A stretch of 61,012 bases of DNA, taken from Gemmatimonadota bacterium (GTDB lineage Bacteria > Gemmatimonadota > Gemmatimonadetes > Gemmatimonadales > GWC2-71-9). The stretch lies in assembly GCA_003220795.1 (NCBI GenBank), contig QHTK01000051.1:1-61012 (forward strand), given 5' to 3'. How positions within the stretch are numbered: the first letter of the stretch is position 1; the number at the start of each line of letters is the position of its first letter. This document shows positions 1 through 6,391 of this stretch, piece after piece. The position numbers and the translations under genes were made by a program. The notes beneath the pieces are model-generated. The model saw only the letters and a program-made list of their open reading frames with translations. It did not search any database and was not told the origin of the DNA.

Positions 1-1
1 G

Positions 2-661
2 CGGTTCGGCGGTGAAGCGTCCGGCAACGACTACATCCCGCAGCTCTGGGCCGCGCGCAAGGCGGGCGCCCTGTCGCGCGAGCTCCGGCTCCACGGACCG
101 AACTCCGAAATCGTGAGCGAGCTGAAGCGCCTGGCGCTGCGCTACGGCATCCTCACCGAGTACACATCGTATCTGGTGCAGGAGCCAAATCAGATAGTGG
201 TGCGACCGATGTTCGATCGGGCCCCGCCCCCCTCCCCGGCGCCGCGGGATCAGGCGGGTGCCGACGCCGTCCAGCGCTCGCGCGCCGAGAAAGCGCTCGC
301 CGGCTCGGCTCAGTTGAGTGCGGTGGTGGTGACCGGCGCCGCCAGAAGCGACTCCGTAGGTGCCGCCCGCTCCGGCGAAGCTACGAGCAGGCAGCGCGTC
401 GGAGGTCGAATCTTCGTGTGGCGAGACAGCACTTGGACGGACATCGCGCACGGCGATTCGTTGCGGGTGATTGAGGTCGCGGCATTCAGCGAGGCTTACT
501 TCGCCCTCTTGCGCGCTCTTCCTGAGCTGATGAAGCCCGCGACGCTCGAGCCCGCAGTGCTGGTAGCCGGACGGCGGGTGAGCATCAAGATTGAAGCTGT
601 GGGAAAGACCACCTGGCAGGATGGCGAGCTGGCGATGCTGGTCCGCGACTTCCGGTCGTGA
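2..661 (+). CDS. VIT/VWA domain protein, C-terminal part (5' truncated)
   Basis: The frame is open from the window edge, so only the C-terminal part is present. The first visible residues (LWAARK, then LHGPN, then LRYGILTEYTSYLV) match the conserved end of the von Willebrand A region of inter-alpha-trypsin-inhibitor-like (VIT/VWA) bacterial proteins, which are usually secreted or cell-surface proteins. The tail is Ala/Pro-rich and carries the stretch LSAVVVTGAARSDSV (nt 314-358), which resembles the linker after TonB-dependent-receptor plug extensions. A similar stretch occurs in the anti-sigma factor two genes downstream. The gene ends 4 bases before the GTG of the ECF sigma gene, so the three are probably one operon. 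The family call rests on the short VWA-end signature; the missing N-terminus cannot be judged. Confidence 0.7.
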   Translation, partial: RFGGEASGNDYIPQLWAARKAGALSRELRLHGPNSEIVSELKRLALRYGILTEYTSYLVQEPNQIVVRPMFDRAPPPSPAPRDQAGADAVQRSRAEKALAGSAQLSAVVVTGAARSDSVGAARSGEATSRQRVGGRIFVWRDSTWTDIAHGDSLRVIEVAAFSEAYFALLRALPELMKPATLEPAVLVAGRRVSIKIEAVGKTTWQDGELAMLVRDFRS

Positions 662-665
662 CGGC

Positions 666-1172
666 GTGAGCCCGGAGGACCTGGCGGACGTCTACCGCAG
701 CACGTACCGCGCGCTGGTGCGGTTTCTATACCGCAAGGTGTGGGACGCCGAGCGCGCGGAGGACCTGGCGCAGGAGGCGTTTGCCCGCGCGCTCGTCCAC
801 AAGCCCGAGAACGCGCGCGGCTGGCTGTTCGTGGTGGCGGCGAACATGGCGCGCGACGACGCGCGGCGCGCGGCGCGGGAGCGGCGTCACCTGACGCTCT
901 TGAAGAGCGAGCCACCGGACACCTCCCCGCCGTCGGACGAGGCTCTGCACACGGACAGCGAGCGCTTGCAGGTACGCGCCGCGCTGGAGCAGCTCACGCC
1001 GCGCGACCGGGAAGTGCTGCTGCTGTGGGATTCGGGATTGTCGTACGACGAGATCGCGGCGCAGACGGGGCTGGCGCGCGGCGCCATCGGTACGACCCTC
1101 GCCCGAGCCCGCCGCCGCCTGGTGGAAGCATTCGAAGCGAGAAAGACGGGTGAACATGTCGCACGTGGATGA
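666..1172 (+). CDS. ECF-type RNA polymerase sigma-70 factor
   Basis: Protein of 168 residues, the usual size of an ECF sigma factor. It has a region 2 near residues 10-45 (FLYRKVW, EDLAQEAFARAL) and a region 4 near 108-150 (LTPRDREVLLLWDSGLSYDEI followed by a helix-turn-helix LARGAIGTTLARARRRL). It directs RNA polymerase to a small regulon and is normally held inactive by the neighbouring anti-sigma factor. The GTG at 666 is chosen because it lies just after the upstream stop and gives a natural N-terminus MSPEDLADVY; the frame is open further upstream but overlaps the VIT/VWA gene. Its 3' end overlaps the anti-sigma gene, which indicates translational coupling. Regulon and stimulus are unknown. 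Confidence 0.9.
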   Translation: MSPEDLADVYRSTYRALVRFLYRKVWDAERAEDLAQEAFARALVHKPENARGWLFVVAANMARDDARRAARERRHLTLLKSEPPDTSPPSDEALHTDSERLQVRAALEQLTPRDREVLLLWDSGLSYDEIAAQTGLARGAIGTTLARARRRLVEAFEARKTGEHVARG

Positions 1173-2196
1173 GGGCACCCTGCACGCCTATCTCGACGGC
1201 GAGCTCCCGGCGGGCGAGGCGCACGACTTGGAAGCGCACGTGGCGCAGTGCCGCGAGTGCCGCGTCCGTCTGGACGAGGAGCGGGCGCTTATCGCGCGTG
1301 CGGATGAGCTGCTCGGACTCGCCGCACCCCCGGACCGTGCCGTCCCGCCGTTCCGACCGGGCGACCGCGAGCCCCCGGTCCGGCTGTGGTGGCGGGTGCG
1401 GCTGCCACTCGCGTGGGCGGCGACGGTGGTGCTCGCACTCGGCGCCGGTCTGTACCTCGGCTCAGGCGTTCTGCCGAGGCAGCGGGCGGTAGTGCAGAAC
1501 AGCGGTGACGTCGCGACGGCGAAGGCGCTCCCTGCGCCCGCCGCACCGGAGCCCGCCGCCGTGCCGCCAGCGGCGCCCCGACAGATGCAGCGCGTCCGGT
1601 CCGCGCCCGCGGCGCCGACCACCGTCGCAGCGGAACGCAAATCGGCCGTGAAAGACCAACCCGCGGAAGAGGTGGCGGCCGAGCTCGCCCAACGTGCGTT
1701 CCAGCGGTCCACCGCCCCCGCTCCCACGGTGGGTCGCATCGTTGGGCCGTACGCCCTGACCGGACCTCCGCTCACGCTCGACAGCGCTCGCGCGCTCGTG
1801 GGCACGGATCCGTACGCCGTGCCCGAGCTTCCGGTCCGAGGCATCTACCGGGCACGCATGATCGGCTATTCGGCCGTGGTTGTCGTGCAGCAGCCGCTCG
1901 ATTCGAGCACGGCCATCGACGTGATCACCGGACGCTACAGCCCAACGGCCCTCGACGCGGTCGTCGTCAGCGGGGCGGTCCGACGGGATTCCGTGAGTCC
2001 CACCGAGCGCGCGCTGTTGGGCCGAGCGCCAGCGGACTCACTCGCCGCACAGCGGAGAGCCCAGCCAAGGCCGGCGCCGGCGCCCGGCGCATTGGCGGAT
2101 CGGTCCACTGCGGCGCTCGTGGTCGAGGTGCGCGGTCCCCTGCCGGCCGATTCGCTCGCCGCCCTGCAGCGCCGGCTCGCGCCGCTCCGGCCCTAA
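1156..2196 (+). CDS. membrane-anchored zinc-finger anti-sigma factor
   Basis: Protein of 346 residues. The N-terminus carries the HxxxCxxC zinc-binding anti-sigma motif (H28, C32, C35), preceded by LHAYLDGELP, typical of zf-HC2/RsrA-like anti-sigma factors. One transmembrane segment lies at about residues 83-104. The remaining 240 residues would be periplasmic and are Ala/Pro-rich. That part contains LDAVVVSGAVRRDSV (nt 1951-1995), similar to a stretch in the VIT/VWA protein upstream. The gene overlaps the end of the ECF sigma gene by 17 bases. ATG 1156 is preferred; an in-frame GTG at 1150 is possible. It presumably sequesters the sigma factor at the membrane until an envelope signal arrives; the signal is unknown. 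Confidence 0.85.
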   Translation: MSHVDEGTLHAYLDGELPAGEAHDLEAHVAQCRECRVRLDEERALIARADELLGLAAPPDRAVPPFRPGDREPPVRLWWRVRLPLAWAATVVLALGAGLYLGSGVLPRQRAVVQNSGDVATAKALPAPAAPEPAAVPPAAPRQMQRVRSAPAAPTTVAAERKSAVKDQPAEEVAAELAQRAFQRSTAPAPTVGRIVGPYALTGPPLTLDSARALVGTDPYAVPELPVRGIYRARMIGYSAVVVVQQPLDSSTAIDVITGRYSPTALDAVVVSGAVRRDSVSPTERALLGRAPADSLAAQRRAQPRPAPAPGALADRSTAALVVEVRGPLPADSLAALQRRLAPLRP

Positions 2197-2203
2197 GGGA
2201 CGC

Positions 2204-2539
2204 TCACTGCACGACGATCGTGCCGTTCATCCCCGCGTGAATGGTGCAATGATAGGTGTAGGTCCCAGCCTGGAGCGTGGCCGGAAAGGTTCCCGACTGC
2301 ATTGTCTGCGAATTGCCAGGGGTCGTCGGCCCGGTAAGCCACGTCACGTTGTGTCCATTGGACGGCGTCGCCCACGTGAACGTCACCTGCCCGACAGGGA
2401 CCGTGTCCGGAGTGGGCGAGAAGAAGTTGTTCTCGACAGAGATGGTCGTGCTGTGGCCGCCACCACTCGGGGACGTCGAGCTCTTGCACGCCGCCACGAA
2501 CGCCACACCTGCCGCCAACAAGAGAAGTTGCGACCGCAT
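2204..2539 (-). CDS. cupredoxin-fold copper lipoprotein
   Basis: Protein of 111 residues with a short signal peptide and lipobox VAAC (lipidated C18), so it should sit in the envelope facing the periplasm. The mature part is one plastocyanin/azurin-like domain. All four type-1 copper ligands can be placed: H63 (in NGHNV) and C98, H101, M104 in YHCTIHAGM. It is expected to be a one-electron carrier. It lies just after the alternative complex III operon on the same strand, so it may pass electrons from that complex to a terminal oxidase outside the window; that role is inference. ATG 2539 is preceded by GGAGG at good spacing, and a hairpin separates it from the operon, so it probably has its own promoter. 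Confidence 0.82.
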   Translation of the reverse strand: MRSQLLLLAAGVAFVAACKSSTSPSGGGHSTTISVENNFFSPTPDTVPVGQVTFTWATPSNGHNVTWLTGPTTPGNSQTMQSGTFPATLQAGTYTYHCTIHAGMNGTIVVQ

Positions 2540-2573
2540 GAAACCTCCGGGTGTCCAGGGAACGGGCCGACGG

Positions 2574-2579
2574 ATTGTA
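2574..2579 (-). promoter_or_regulatory. possible -10 box of the cupredoxin gene
   Basis: On the minus strand this reads TACAAT, one mismatch from TATAAT, 34 bases upstream of the ATG at 2539 and downstream of the hairpin at 2630-2698. No convincing -35 element is visible, so this is a weak proposal. Confidence 0.3.
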
Positions 2580-2629
2580 TCGCGCATTCTTGCTACCCTT
2601 AGAAACGCTGAAAGAGCCGGTGTCGACGC

Positions 2630-2698
2630 CCGCACGTTCGAGGGGCCCGCTCCGCGACAAGAATACGCAGTCGCTGCGCGGGCCCCTCGAACGTGCGG
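2630..2698 (-). terminator. large perfect hairpin ending the alternative complex III operon
   Basis: Two 21-base arms (2630-2650 and 2678-2698) are perfect reverse complements around a 27-base loop. Inside the loop GCGAC and GTCGC can extend the pairing. It lies 24 bases after the actF stop on the minus strand. There is no T run after the stem, so it is either a stem-only terminator, a 3' RNA-stabilising structure or a palindromic repeat. Confidence 0.55.
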
Positions 2699-2722
2699 TG
2701 CTTGCATCGGAGCCTTGGCCGG

Positions 2723-3934
2723 TTAGTGGGCCTCCCGCTCGAGCGTGTCGGCGGCCAGCCGCGGCGAGATCATCGGGTACCGCCGGGCGAACCACGCCAT
2801 GGACAGGAGGAAGAGGCCCCCGAAGAGGAGGGTTACGCCGATCTCGGGAACGCCGAGCGCGGGAGCGGCGCCGCCGTTGATGGATGGAACGATTTCCAGG
2901 TAGCGTTCCAGCCAGATGCCGGCGAGGCTCACCAGAGCGAACGCCAGGAACGTCGGCGGGGACCGTTTCGGCCTGACCCCGATGAGGCCGATGAAGGGGA
3001 TCAGGAACACGAGCAGGAACACCGCGACGCCGACCGGCCGCCACGGCCCGATCAGCCGATAAAAGATGAAGTAGGTCTCCTCGGGCAGGTTGCCGTACCA
3101 GATCACCAGGAACTGGGCCCACATGAGATAGGCCCAGAACACGGTGAAGCCGAAACACAACTTGCCGAGGTCGTGCAGCTGCTTCGCCGAGATCAGCTGC
3201 GCCAAGCCCATCCGCCGGCGCAGCGCGATCGCCAGGACTGCGAGCGCCATTAGCGCGGCGAGGAAGCTCCCCATGAAGTAGAAGGCGCCGAACAGGTTGC
3301 TCACCCACTTGTGGGCGAGCGACATCATCAAGTCAAACGCCAGCAGGCTGTGTCCGAACGCAAAGCCGACGACGAGAATCGCCGCCTCGCGAGCGATCTG
3401 GTCCCGGCCCTCCAGCCGATCCACTGGTCGTCCGTCGGCCAGCTCCCGCACATCGGGCGCTACGTCGTGCCGCACGAAGCGCCACGACAGCCACGCCAGG
3501 GCGGCGAGAATCAGGCCGTTGCGCGGAAAGAACAACCCGCTCACGAGCCACGCGCCGATGTCGAGCCGCGGCTCGTGCAGCCACGAGAAGATGTAAGTCC
3601 GCCCCACAATGAGACCGCCGTACAGCACGAGCGCCACCACGAGAAACGCCACGGCGGACTCCGCGAACCGGATCAGGAGGCCGGACCAGTGCCCCTTCGC
3701 GAGCTTCTGCGTGGCCGCGAAGACGACTAGACCCTGGGCCAGCCCGATCCAGAACATGAAGTTGACGTGGTACGCCTGCCACGCCCGGGGCGCCTGACCC
3801 GTAGTGAGCGCCCACAGGAACACGGCGGCACCGAGCGCCGTCGCGAGGATTCCGGTGGCGAAAAACGCGCCCACGGGGAACTGCCGCGCTTGCTCGCTCA
3901 GCCGCCCCCGGACACCCGCGGCGACGGCGCTCAT
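2723..3934 (-). CDS. actF: alternative complex III integral membrane subunit ActF
   Basis: Protein of 403 residues with about ten hydrophobic segments, belonging to the NrfD/PsrC-related membrane subunits. Segments such as WQAYHVNFMFWIGLAQG, FGHSLLAFDLMMSLAHKW and GSFLAALMAL resemble ActF (quinol:cytochrome c oxidoreductase quinone-binding subunit 2). Alternative complex III oxidises menaquinol or ubiquinol and reduces a periplasmic cytochrome or copper protein; ActC and ActF form its membrane core. It is the last gene of the operon. Its ATG overlaps the actE stop (ATGA). A strong hairpin follows. Confidence 0.88.
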   Translation of the reverse strand: MSAVAAGVRGRLSEQARQFPVGAFFATGILATALGAAVFLWALTTGQAPRAWQAYHVNFMFWIGLAQGLVVFAATQKLAKGHWSGLLIRFAESAVAFLVVALVLYGGLIVGRTYIFSWLHEPRLDIGAWLVSGLFFPRNGLILAALAWLSWRFVRHDVAPDVRELADGRPVDRLEGRDQIAREAAILVVGFAFGHSLLAFDLMMSLAHKWVSNLFGAFYFMGSFLAALMALAVLAIALRRRMGLAQLISAKQLHDLGKLCFGFTVFWAYLMWAQFLVIWYGNLPEETYFIFYRLIGPWRPVGVAVFLLVFLIPFIGLIGVRPKRSPPTFLAFALVSLAGIWLERYLEIVPSINGGAAPALGVPEIGVTLLFGGLFLLSMAWFARRYPMISPRLAADTLEREAH

Positions 3935-4494
3935 CGCTCCCCGCGTCCGCCGCTGCTTCGGGCCTGCGCCTGAAGCGTGCGGACGTAGTTGACCAGGTCC
4001 CAGCGGTCAGTGCCGCGCACCTTGTCACCGTAGACCGGCATCAGGCCGCGCCCCATCACCTGGCCGCTCACGATCACTGCGTAGATATAGCCGTCGGTGC
4101 GCCGGGCGATCGTGTCGTTCACGAGGGAGCGGACCCCGAAGAACGGCCCGGGGGGGGTCTGCCCGTTCGTGGCCGAAATCGGGCCGTCACCTCTGCCGGC
4201 GACCCCGTGGCAGACCAGACAATAGGTCTCGTACAGGAAGCGGCCGCGGTTGATCGACTCGGACGTGCGGGTGCGCGGATTGGCCAGCCGGTCGGCCATC
4301 TGGAGATTCACCGACGGCTCGACGCCCGTCACCGGCACCGTGCCCGCGACGGGTGGGATCGGCCTGGCGTAGGGCTTGATGCTACGCTGGTGCCGCATCG
4401 TGGCGAACCAACCGACGTGATGCACGACGTCATCCGGATTACAGGCCGCCAGCGCGCCGAGCGCGAGCAGCAGCGAGAACGCGAGCCTACGCAC
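3931..4494 (-). CDS. actE: alternative complex III monoheme cytochrome c lipoprotein ActE
   Basis: Protein of 187 residues. A lipoprotein signal ends at C18 (lipobox LAAC). One haem-binding motif CLVCH lies at residues 92-96 inside YETYCLVCHGVAGRGDGP. A later GQVMGRGLMPVYG stretch offers the distal Met ligand. This is the pattern of ActE, the membrane-tethered monohaem cytochrome that takes electrons from the ActA haems to the soluble acceptor. The start is GTG 4494, giving an 8-base overlap with the actD end; the signal peptide starts directly there. Its stop overlaps the actF start by 4 bases. Confidence 0.88.
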   Translation of the reverse strand: MRRLAFSLLLALGALAACNPDDVVHHVGWFATMRHQRSIKPYARPIPPVAGTVPVTGVEPSVNLQMADRLANPRTRTSESINRGRFLYETYCLVCHGVAGRGDGPISATNGQTPPGPFFGVRSLVNDTIARRTDGYIYAVIVSGQVMGRGLMPVYGDKVRGTDRWDLVNYVRTLQAQARSSGGRGER

Positions 4495-5032
4495 GCCGCA
4501 CCTCCTCGGCGCCGGTGCCGCGCAGCAGGGTTTCCACCTGTCCCGCCCGCGCCGGCTCGCACGGTACGAAGATGCCGAACTTGTCGTTCGTGAAGCGGGC
4601 GTCGTAGGCGACCGTCCCCAGGCGGCGCGCCGCGAACAGCGCGTTGAACAGGATGCCGAGGATGGTCGCGAGCGCCCCGAACAGGATCGTCATCTCGAAC
4701 ATGATCACGACGTACGGCGGGATCGAGCCCACGGGTTTGCCGCCCAGGACGATCGGCCAGTCGTACGACATGTACAGGGTGATCCAGGCCCCGATGGCAC
4801 AACCGGCGATGCCGCCGATCAAGGTGAACATGCGGACCGGGCTCACGGGCTGGTCGAGCGCGTCCTCGATTTCGTGCCGTGGAATCGGCGAATACACCGT
4901 GAAGTCGGTGTGGCCGCCCTGGCGCAGCTTGCCGATCGCATCAACGGTCGCGTCCAGGTGCGCAAACACGCCCAGGACGCCCGGGGTCGGGGGCGGATGG
5001 AAGATCGCGGTGAGCGGGTTCGTGAGCTTCAC
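4487..5032 (-). CDS. actD: alternative complex III membrane subunit ActD (DUF3341)
   Basis: Protein of 181 residues with the DUF3341 architecture. A soluble N-terminal part (GVFAHLDATVDAIGKLRQGG, FTVYSPIPRHEIEDAL) is followed by two transmembrane helices at about 67-90 and 105-130, then a short C-terminal soluble part ending FTNDKFGIFVPCE. ActD is a peripheral-plus-membrane subunit of alternative complex III with no cofactor. The GTG start at 5032 overlaps the actC stop (GTGA), the coupling mode seen throughout this window. Confidence 0.88.
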   Translation of the reverse strand: MKLTNPLTAIFHPPPTPGVLGVFAHLDATVDAIGKLRQGGHTDFTVYSPIPRHEIEDALDQPVSPVRMFTLIGGIAGCAIGAWITLYMSYDWPIVLGGKPVGSIPPYVVIMFEMTILFGALATILGILFNALFAARRLGTVAYDARFTNDKFGIFVPCEPARAGQVETLLRGTGAEEVRRA

Positions 5033-6387
5033 GCGTGCAGCGCCTTACCGCGGCTCGGTGCCGGGAGCACTTCCTTCACCTCGGAGATCGACACCGCCGG
5101 GAAGTTTTTCACGAACAAGAGGAACCACATGAAGAACCAGCCGAAGCTGCCCGCCATGATCCCCCAGTCGGCCCACGTCGGGTTGTACGTGGCGTTCGCG
5201 AACCGCTCGAACGGCTCCCCCGCGAGCGACACGACGATGATCACGTAGCGCTCGAACCACATGCCGATGTTCACGAAGATCGAGATAACGAACAACCCCA
5301 GAATGTTCGTACGGATCTTCTTGAACCACAGCAGCCAGGGGAGGATCCCGTTGCAGATGTTCATGGTCCAGCTCGCCCACCAGAACGGCCCGAACGCCCG
5401 GTACCAGAACGCCGCGCGCTCCGCATGGTGACCGCCGAACCACGCCGTGAAGTTCTCGACGCAGTACGAGTAGCTGACGATCAGGCCCGTCAGGAGACAG
5501 AGCTTGGCGAGGTTCTCGAAATGGTGGACTGTGATCAGGTCCTCGAGGTGGAACAACTTGCGGATCGGCACGAGCAGCGTGATCACCATGGCCACGCCCG
5601 AATAGATCGCGCCGGCCACGAAATACGGCGCAAACAACGTCGCGTGCCAGCCGGGTACGATCGCCATCGCGAAGTCCCACGACACCACGCTGTGCACGGA
5701 CAACACCAGCGGGGTCGCGAGCGCCGCGAGATAGAGATAGCCGCGTGTGTAGTGGCGCCACTGCTCGTTGGTGCCACGCCAGCCGAGCGAAGTGATGGCG
5801 TACAGCTTCTTGCGCCACCCCGTCGCCACGTCGCGCACCGCCGCGATGTCGGGGATCAGCCCCATGATCAGGAACACCGTCGAGACGGTGAAGTACGTCC
5901 CGATCGCGAACTCGTCCCAGATGAGCGGCGACTTGAAGTTGGGCCACAAGCCGCGCTCGTTCGGGTAGGGGATGAGCCAGTAGAAATACCACTGCCGCCC
6001 GATGTGAATCAGCGGGAACAGCCCCGCCGTCATCACCGCGAACACCGTCATCGCCTCGGCAGTGCGATACACCGCCGTGCGCCACCCCGAGCGGAACAGG
6101 AACAGGATCGCCGAGATCAGCGTGCCCGAGTGCGCAATGCCCACCCAGAACACGAAGCACGTGATGTATACGGCCCAGTACACGGGGTGCGAGTAGCCGG
6201 CGAGCCCCAGCCCGTAGCGCAGCAGCATGAGCAGGCAGCCGATCCCCACCGCGAGCAGCGCCACTGCGCTCCCGAGTAAGGCGAAGTACCCTTTGCCCGG
6301 ATTGCCGAGCGTCCGCGCGATGGTGCGCGTGACGAAGTCGTAGGTCACGCGAGTCCCGCGCGCCGCCGCGGTCGACGTCTCGGCCAC
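5029..6387 (-). CDS. actC: alternative complex III quinol-binding membrane subunit ActC
   Basis: Protein of about 452 residues of the NrfD/PsrC family. It has around ten transmembrane segments (for example FALLGSAVALLAVGIGCLLM, then WAVYITCFVFWVGIAHSGTL) and the conserved GLIPDIAAVRD and HSVVSWDFAM stretches found in ActC. It carries the quinol oxidation site next to the iron-sulfur part of ActB. GTG 6387 is chosen because it follows the actB stop by 4 bases and has GGAG about 8 bases upstream; GTG 6402 is an alternative. Its stop overlaps actD by 4 bases. Confidence 0.9.
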   Translation of the reverse strand: MAETSTAAARGTRVTYDFVTRTIARTLGNPGKGYFALLGSAVALLAVGIGCLLMLLRYGLGLAGYSHPVYWAVYITCFVFWVGIAHSGTLISAILFLFRSGWRTAVYRTAEAMTVFAVMTAGLFPLIHIGRQWYFYWLIPYPNERGLWPNFKSPLIWDEFAIGTYFTVSTVFLIMGLIPDIAAVRDVATGWRKKLYAITSLGWRGTNEQWRHYTRGYLYLAALATPLVLSVHSVVSWDFAMAIVPGWHATLFAPYFVAGAIYSGVAMVITLLVPIRKLFHLEDLITVHHFENLAKLCLLTGLIVSYSYCVENFTAWFGGHHAERAAFWYRAFGPFWWASWTMNICNGILPWLLWFKKIRTNILGLFVISIFVNIGMWFERYVIIVVSLAGEPFERFANATYNPTWADWGIMAGSFGWFFMWFLLFVKNFPAVSISEVKEVLPAPSRGKALHA

Positions 6388-6391
6388 CGGG

